From positions 1,889,771 to 1,900,241 of the forward strand of contig CP070808.1 in assembly GCA_020343715.1 (NCBI GenBank): 10,471 nt of DNA. The letters are read 5' to 3'. Under the pieces are notes generated by a model that saw only the letters and a program-made list of their open reading frames with translations, did no database searches and was not told where the DNA came from. Of this stretch, positions 7,785 to 10,471 are shown piece by piece (within the stretch, counting starts at the first letter, position 1; every line of letters begins with the position of its first letter). Source of the stretch: Thermoplasmata archaeon. GTDB lineage: Archaea > Thermoplasmatota > DTKX01 > GCA-020343715. The position numbers and the translations under genes were made by a program.

Positions 7785-7808
7785 TGACTAAGTAAGAATG
7801 AGAAATAC
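7785..7808 (-). terminator. T-rich tract downstream of the aminopeptidase gene, possible transcription stop
   Basis: The minus strand here reads as a pyrimidine-rich, T-heavy stretch (TATTTCTCATTCTTACTT) about 115 bases after the aminopeptidase stop codon and just before the next promoter. Archaeal polymerase can stop at T-rich tracts with little or no hairpin. The tract is interrupted by other bases, so the call is tentative. Confidence 0.3.
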
Positions 7809-7842
7809 GAGGGGCGATTCCGGGGATAGCCAGTGTACGTGA

Positions 7843-7869
7843 CGGAGGGTCCCGGGCCCTCCGGTTTTT
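7843..7869 (+). terminator. Hairpin followed by T5 on the plus strand, with no plus-strand gene before it
   Basis: CGGAGGG (7843-7849) pairs perfectly with CCCTCCG (7857-7863) around a 7-base loop and is followed by GTTTTT on the plus strand. This is the form of an intrinsic terminator for rightward transcription, but no rightward gene precedes it. A second weaker repeat (TTCCCC 7868-7873 and GGGGAA 7885-7890) adjoins it. In the minus direction the hairpin could instead stabilise the 3' end of the aminopeptidase transcript, whose stop codon is about 60 bases away. Confidence 0.35.
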
Positions 7870-7923
7870 CCCCAATCGTGAGAAGGGGAATCCGAAATCA
7901 CCCGTATGATGTCCCGCAAACCC

Positions 7924-9051
7924 TTAAATCAGGGAGCCATCCTCGAGGAGGAGCCTCTCCATGCCGCTGGGGTATCGGACACGGATCGTGGGCTCCTTGA
8001 TGAGGCCGTCCAGGTGGGTCAGCGCCTCGGCGTCGTTGTCGTAGTTGGAACCGATGGCGATGTGACAGGTGCGGAAGGCCTTCTCGTCCTCCAGCATGTT
8101 CCCCACGATCCTTGCGGCGGGGTTCAGCCCGATGCCCAGCTCTCCCAGGTTGTAGGCGTTCTTGGCGAACTCCTTCCCCCGGGCCGCCGGGATGGCACCG
8201 TCCTTCACCATGGACTCGGCCTTCTTCACCGAACGCTTGAGGGTGCCCCGGAGACTTCGGGCCTCGCCCCCCCCGCTCACCTTGACCACGAACCCATCCT
8301 CGACGCGACACTCGATGGGCCGCTTGATGATGATCTCGCCCTTTTCGGAGGAGATGGAGCCGTCGAAGGCTATCGTCCCCCGGGACGTCCCCAGCTCGGG
8401 GGATATGAACACCTCGCCCGCGGGCACGTTGCCCCCCGAGCCCTGCTTGCGGAAGTTGCCGTCGTCCTTCCGGGCCTTCCTGCCCCCTATGCCGATGGTC
8501 AGGTCGGTCCCTCCGGGGGCCGATATCAGCACCTCGGCCCCCCGGGACAGGGCGCTGCCCAGCTTGGCGGCCCTCCGCTGGAGCAGGGAGTAGTCGATCG
8601 GGACGGTCCTGGTGAACATGTCCACCGTCACCCCCGGCGACCAGAAGGAGCGGCACTTGCCCTCGGTCAGGAGGTAGTCGAACACGTGGAAGTACTTCTT
8701 GTAACGGAGCTTCCCCCGGTGCTTCACCCGGATGGGCTTTGCCATCGCCTCCCTGTCCTTCCCCAGCTTCTCGTGAGAGATCGAGAGGACCACCTCGGGG
8801 CGCGAATGGAGCGCGCTTATCACCGCCGGGTCGGCGTAGTCCAGCTGACCCTTGACAGGCTGGATGACCAGAAGAGGTGCCCCTCCTGCATCCTCGGTCT
8901 GCTTGTACAGAGCCCTGGAGATGACCTCCACGTCGGGCTCGGGGTTGGTGACGATCAGCACCCTCTCGCCCTTCTTGACACCGAGGATGTCGCGGACGGC
9001 CACCGAGGCCGCCCTGTCCAGCTTCCTTCCTCCCAATTTCTTTTTCGCCAT
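7924..9051 (-). CDS. M29-family (AmpS-like) metallo-aminopeptidase
   Basis: The 375-residue product resembles M29 aminopeptidases, cytoplasmic enzymes that use two metal ions to remove N-terminal residues from peptides. The N-terminal half has the family-like opening (LGVKKGERVLIVTNPEPD, residues 23-40). The C-terminal half has the expected ligand motifs: Glu213 in GNVPAGEVF, Glu304 in LGELGIG, His330 in CHIAIG, Tyr337 seven residues later, and His346 and Asp348 in HLDG. Family members use two Glu, two His, an Asp and a Tyr in this order. No signal peptide is present. At 375 residues it is somewhat shorter than the usual 400 or so, and His330 to His346 is a shorter interval than I expect for the classical enzymes, so it may be a divergent archaeal branch with a different substrate. 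The start ATG at 9051 has only a weak GGGGGCGAG before it. It stands alone, divergent from the next gene. Confidence 0.85.
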   Translation of the reverse strand: MAKKKLGGRKLDRAASVAVRDILGVKKGERVLIVTNPEPDVEVISRALYKQTEDAGGAPLLVIQPVKGQLDYADPAVISALHSRPEVVLSISHEKLGKDREAMAKPIRVKHRGKLRYKKYFHVFDYLLTEGKCRSFWSPGVTVDMFTRTVPIDYSLLQRRAAKLGSALSRGAEVLISAPGGTDLTIGIGGRKARKDDGNFRKQGSGGNVPAGEVFISPELGTSRGTIAFDGSISSEKGEIIIKRPIECRVEDGFVVKVSGGGEARSLRGTLKRSVKKAESMVKDGAIPAARGKEFAKNAYNLGELGIGLNPAARIVGNMLEDEKAFRTCHIAIGSNYDNDAEALTHLDGLIKEPTIRVRYPSGMERLLLEDGSLI

Positions 9052-9091
9052 GCGCTCGCCCCCATTCCGATTCCGTTACCCGGAGATAAGC

Positions 9092-9138
9092 ATTGGTATC
9101 GGGGTCCAGCGGGACCCAGTACCAAATCCCATACCAAT
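9092..9138. promoter_or_regulatory. Cluster of three TACCAA/TTGGTA half-sites, possible operator
   Basis: ATTGGTAT (9092-9099) and ATACCAAT (9131-9138) form a perfect 8-bp inverted repeat, and a third TACCAA lies at 9120-9125, 13 bases from the last one in the same orientation. Inside, GGGTCC (9102-9107) and GGACCC (9112-9117) form a second perfect 6-bp stem. The cluster lies between the TATA element and the aminopeptidase start, where a bound regulator would block leftward transcription. If transcribed it could also fold as a leader hairpin. No regulator gene is visible in the window. Confidence 0.45.
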
Positions 9139-9142
9139 ACAC

Positions 9143-9149
9143 ATATATA
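9143..9149 (+). promoter_or_regulatory. TATA element in the divergent promoter region
   Basis: TATA-type sequence ATATATA in ACATATATAG sits 47 bases before the ATG at 9196. A start 25 or so bases downstream would be near 9172 and give a leader of about 24 bases holding the ribosome site. The reverse strand reads CTATATATGT, so the same element could also serve the aminopeptidase gene, with a leader of about 70 bases. No better TATA box is seen for that gene. Confidence 0.6.
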
Positions 9150-9183
9150 GAGCTCATCCAATCCTCTGGGATAGCAGATTATG

Positions 9184-9189
9184 GGTGAT
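9184..9189 (+). promoter_or_regulatory. Shine-Dalgarno site (GGTGAT) for the propeller-repeat protein
   Basis: GGTGAT matches the 3' half of the GGAGGTGAT consensus and lies 6 bases before the ATG at 9196. It overlaps the alternative in-frame ATG at 9181, which would have no such site, so it favours 9196. Confidence 0.55.
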
Positions 9190-9195
9190 GGCCTT

Positions 9196-10471
9196 ATGAG
9201 GAGATTGCTGATAATAACCATCGTGCTGTTGTTCCTCGTCGGAGCCTTCTCACCGTCCGTGCTGGGGGCGGCCGAGGGCGACGAAACGGGTGACGACGGC
9301 GTCGAGGCAGGACCGACCTACTACGACGAGAACAGGAACGTGGACATCGAGACCGAGCAGATCGGTGGATACACCTGGACCAAGGACCTCCGCATCACCC
9401 GCAACTCAGCGGAGGACACCATGCCCCAGGTGGTCACGGACTCTCATCACAACTCCCACGTCGTGTGGCAGAGGTCGGGCTACTGGACCAAGACCTTCGA
9501 CAGGACGGGGCAGGCCCTGTCCAAGGAGGTCTTCATTACGCCCCACGTGGTGCGAGGCTATGGCAGCCCCGACAGGTACCCCCTGGGACCCCAGGTCGCC
9601 ATCGACAGCAACGCGAACATCCACGTGACGTGGGACGACGGCTGGCAGAACTGCTACTACCAGAAGTTCGACCCCGACGGCAACTCGCTGACCGACGAGA
9701 TCCACCTGGGCAACGTTGACAACACCGCATCCCACGTGCCCGCCATCGCCGTGGACCCGGTCAACGACTACGTCCACGTGGTCCACGAGGACTACGAGTA
9801 CCAGTGCGAGGACATCGTGTACGACAAGCTGGACAACAACGGCAAGGTCCTCGTCAACGAGGTCGCCGTGTCCGCAGACGTCTCTTCCCACTGCGAGCAC
9901 TGCACCCTCACCACCGACATCTACGGCTACATCCACGTGGGCTTCGGCTCCTCCACCGGTGGCTGGCACCGCAAGGTGGACCAGAACGGCGTGGCCCGCG
10001 GACAGTCGGTGAACATCTTCTCCTCCCCCAGCTACAAGCTGGCCGACCCCGCCGTCACCCCCAACGGAGACGTGCACCTGGTGTGGGAGGACGGCGGCCA
10101 GGTCTACTATACCCGGCTGGACAATAATGGCACCGTCATGAACCAGAACGTGGTCATCACCAAGAACGGTGTCTCCCCCGGTCCTCCCCGTATCGCCGCC
10201 GCCCACGAGGAGAACTCCGCCTACATCGTTTGGCACGACAACCGCGACGGCAACTCCGAGGTCTACTACGCCAAGATGGAGAAGGGCAAGTACGGCGAGA
10301 CCCCCGAGAACTTCCGGCTCTCCCGGAACCCAGCCTCCTCCCTCTACCCCCGAGTCGACGTCGACCCCGACGACAACGTCCACGTGGTCTGGGGCGACAC
10401 CCGGGACGGCAACTCGGAGATCTACTACAAGTTCATGTTCAACTTCAAGCTGGAGCTGGCCCCCGTGGACG
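9196..10471 (+). CDS. Secreted protein with seven propeller-like repeats (3' end outside window)
   Basis: The frame is open for 425 codons from the ATG at 9196 to the right edge. Residues 1-25 form a signal peptide (MRRLL, a hydrophobic core, then SVLGA). An acidic linker follows, then seven repeats near residues 77, 132, 181, 234, 283, 330 and 384. Each has the pattern P-x-[IV]-x-x-[DP]-x-x-x-[NDY]-x-H-V-x-[WF] and most end in a YY strand; the last two contain DNRDGNSEVYY and DTRDGNSEIYY. These resemble the Asp-box/BNR-like repeats of sialidase-type propellers, though the classical S-x-D-x-G-x-x-W motif is not seen, so enzyme activity cannot be claimed. Residues 233-236 (CEHC) form a C-x2-C pair, unusual for an outside protein. 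After the last repeat the sequence changes (KLELAPVD), probably the start of another domain. An alternative start is the ATG at 9181, five codons upstream. Confidence 0.9.
   Translation, partial: MRRLLIITIVLLFLVGAFSPSVLGAAEGDETGDDGVEAGPTYYDENRNVDIETEQIGGYTWTKDLRITRNSAEDTMPQVVTDSHHNSHVVWQRSGYWTKTFDRTGQALSKEVFITPHVVRGYGSPDRYPLGPQVAIDSNANIHVTWDDGWQNCYYQKFDPDGNSLTDEIHLGNVDNTASHVPAIAVDPVNDYVHVVHEDYEYQCEDIVYDKLDNNGKVLVNEVAVSADVSSHCEHCTLTTDIYGYIHVGFGSSTGGWHRKVDQNGVARGQSVNIFSSPSYKLADPAVTPNGDVHLVWEDGGQVYYTRLDNNGTVMNQNVVITKNGVSPGPPRIAAAHEENSAYIVWHDNRDGNSEVYYAKMEKGKYGETPENFRLSRNPASSLYPRVDVDPDDNVHVVWGDTRDGNSEIYYKFMFNFKLELAPVD

Noticed and set aside
7629..7923. A tRNA, C/D-box RNA or small protein gene in the intergenic region
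   Set aside because: I found no cloverleaf, no paired C and D boxes, and no short frame with a ribosome site; the visible signals are the promoter, inverted repeats and a T-rich tract.
7906..9150. Open frames of about 414 residues (plus) and 419 residues (minus, other frame) over the aminopeptidase gene
   Set aside because: Both are low-complexity readings of GC-rich coding DNA. Only the 375-residue minus frame contains the ordered metal-site motifs.
9196..10471. Calling the right-hand gene a sialidase
   Set aside because: The repeats are propeller-like, but the classical Asp-box motif and the catalytic Arg triad cannot be identified, so no enzymatic function is assigned.

Overview
The window looks like chromosomal DNA of a GC-rich archaeon. 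Both intergenic regions carry a short AT-rich stretch with an archaeal TATA element (TATATA), and Shine-Dalgarno sites are present. The genes encode large modular surface proteins (CARDB, PKD, beta-helix and propeller-like repeats). One of these ends in a membrane segment followed by cytoplasmic zinc ribbons, an arrangement I associate with Thermoplasmatota-like genomes. That lineage placement is inference; no marker gene is present.

Layout. Four protein genes fill almost the whole window. On the minus strand, bases 1-3479 hold the first 1159 residues of a secreted protein with one CARDB-like domain and at least 12 PKD domains, running off the left edge. Directly upstream, with no base between the stop codon and the next ATG, lies a complete gene (3480-7628, minus) for a 1382-residue membrane-anchored surface protein. 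It has a signal peptide, two CARDB domains, a duplicated beta-helix plus Ig-like module, further Ig-like domains, one transmembrane helix, a double zinc ribbon and an acidic/proline-rich tail. These two genes form an apparent operon driven by a clear TATA box at 7753-7760. Bases 7924-9051 (minus) encode an M29-type metallo-aminopeptidase with recognisable metal ligands. Divergent from it, 9196-10471 (plus) encodes the start of a secreted protein with seven propeller-like repeats, running off the right edge.

Between the genes. The 295-base gap 7629-7923 holds the operon promoter, a perfect 6-bp inverted repeat in the presumed leader, a T-rich tract that could end aminopeptidase transcription, and a strong hairpin plus T5 pointing the opposite way with no gene to serve. 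The 144-base gap 9052-9195 holds a near-palindromic TATA element and three copies of TACCAA/TTGGTA that look like regulator sites.

How the genes fit together. The two linked minus-strand genes probably make a surface assembly: a membrane-bound protein with an intracellular zinc-ribbon tail, and a long, probably glycosylated PKD fibre made from the same transcript. The right-hand gene adds another secreted repeat protein. The aminopeptidase is probably a housekeeping enzyme or helps in peptide use. The most unusual item is the membrane protein joining an extracellular beta-helix stalk to a cytoplasmic double zinc ribbon. Its function is not known from sequence alone.
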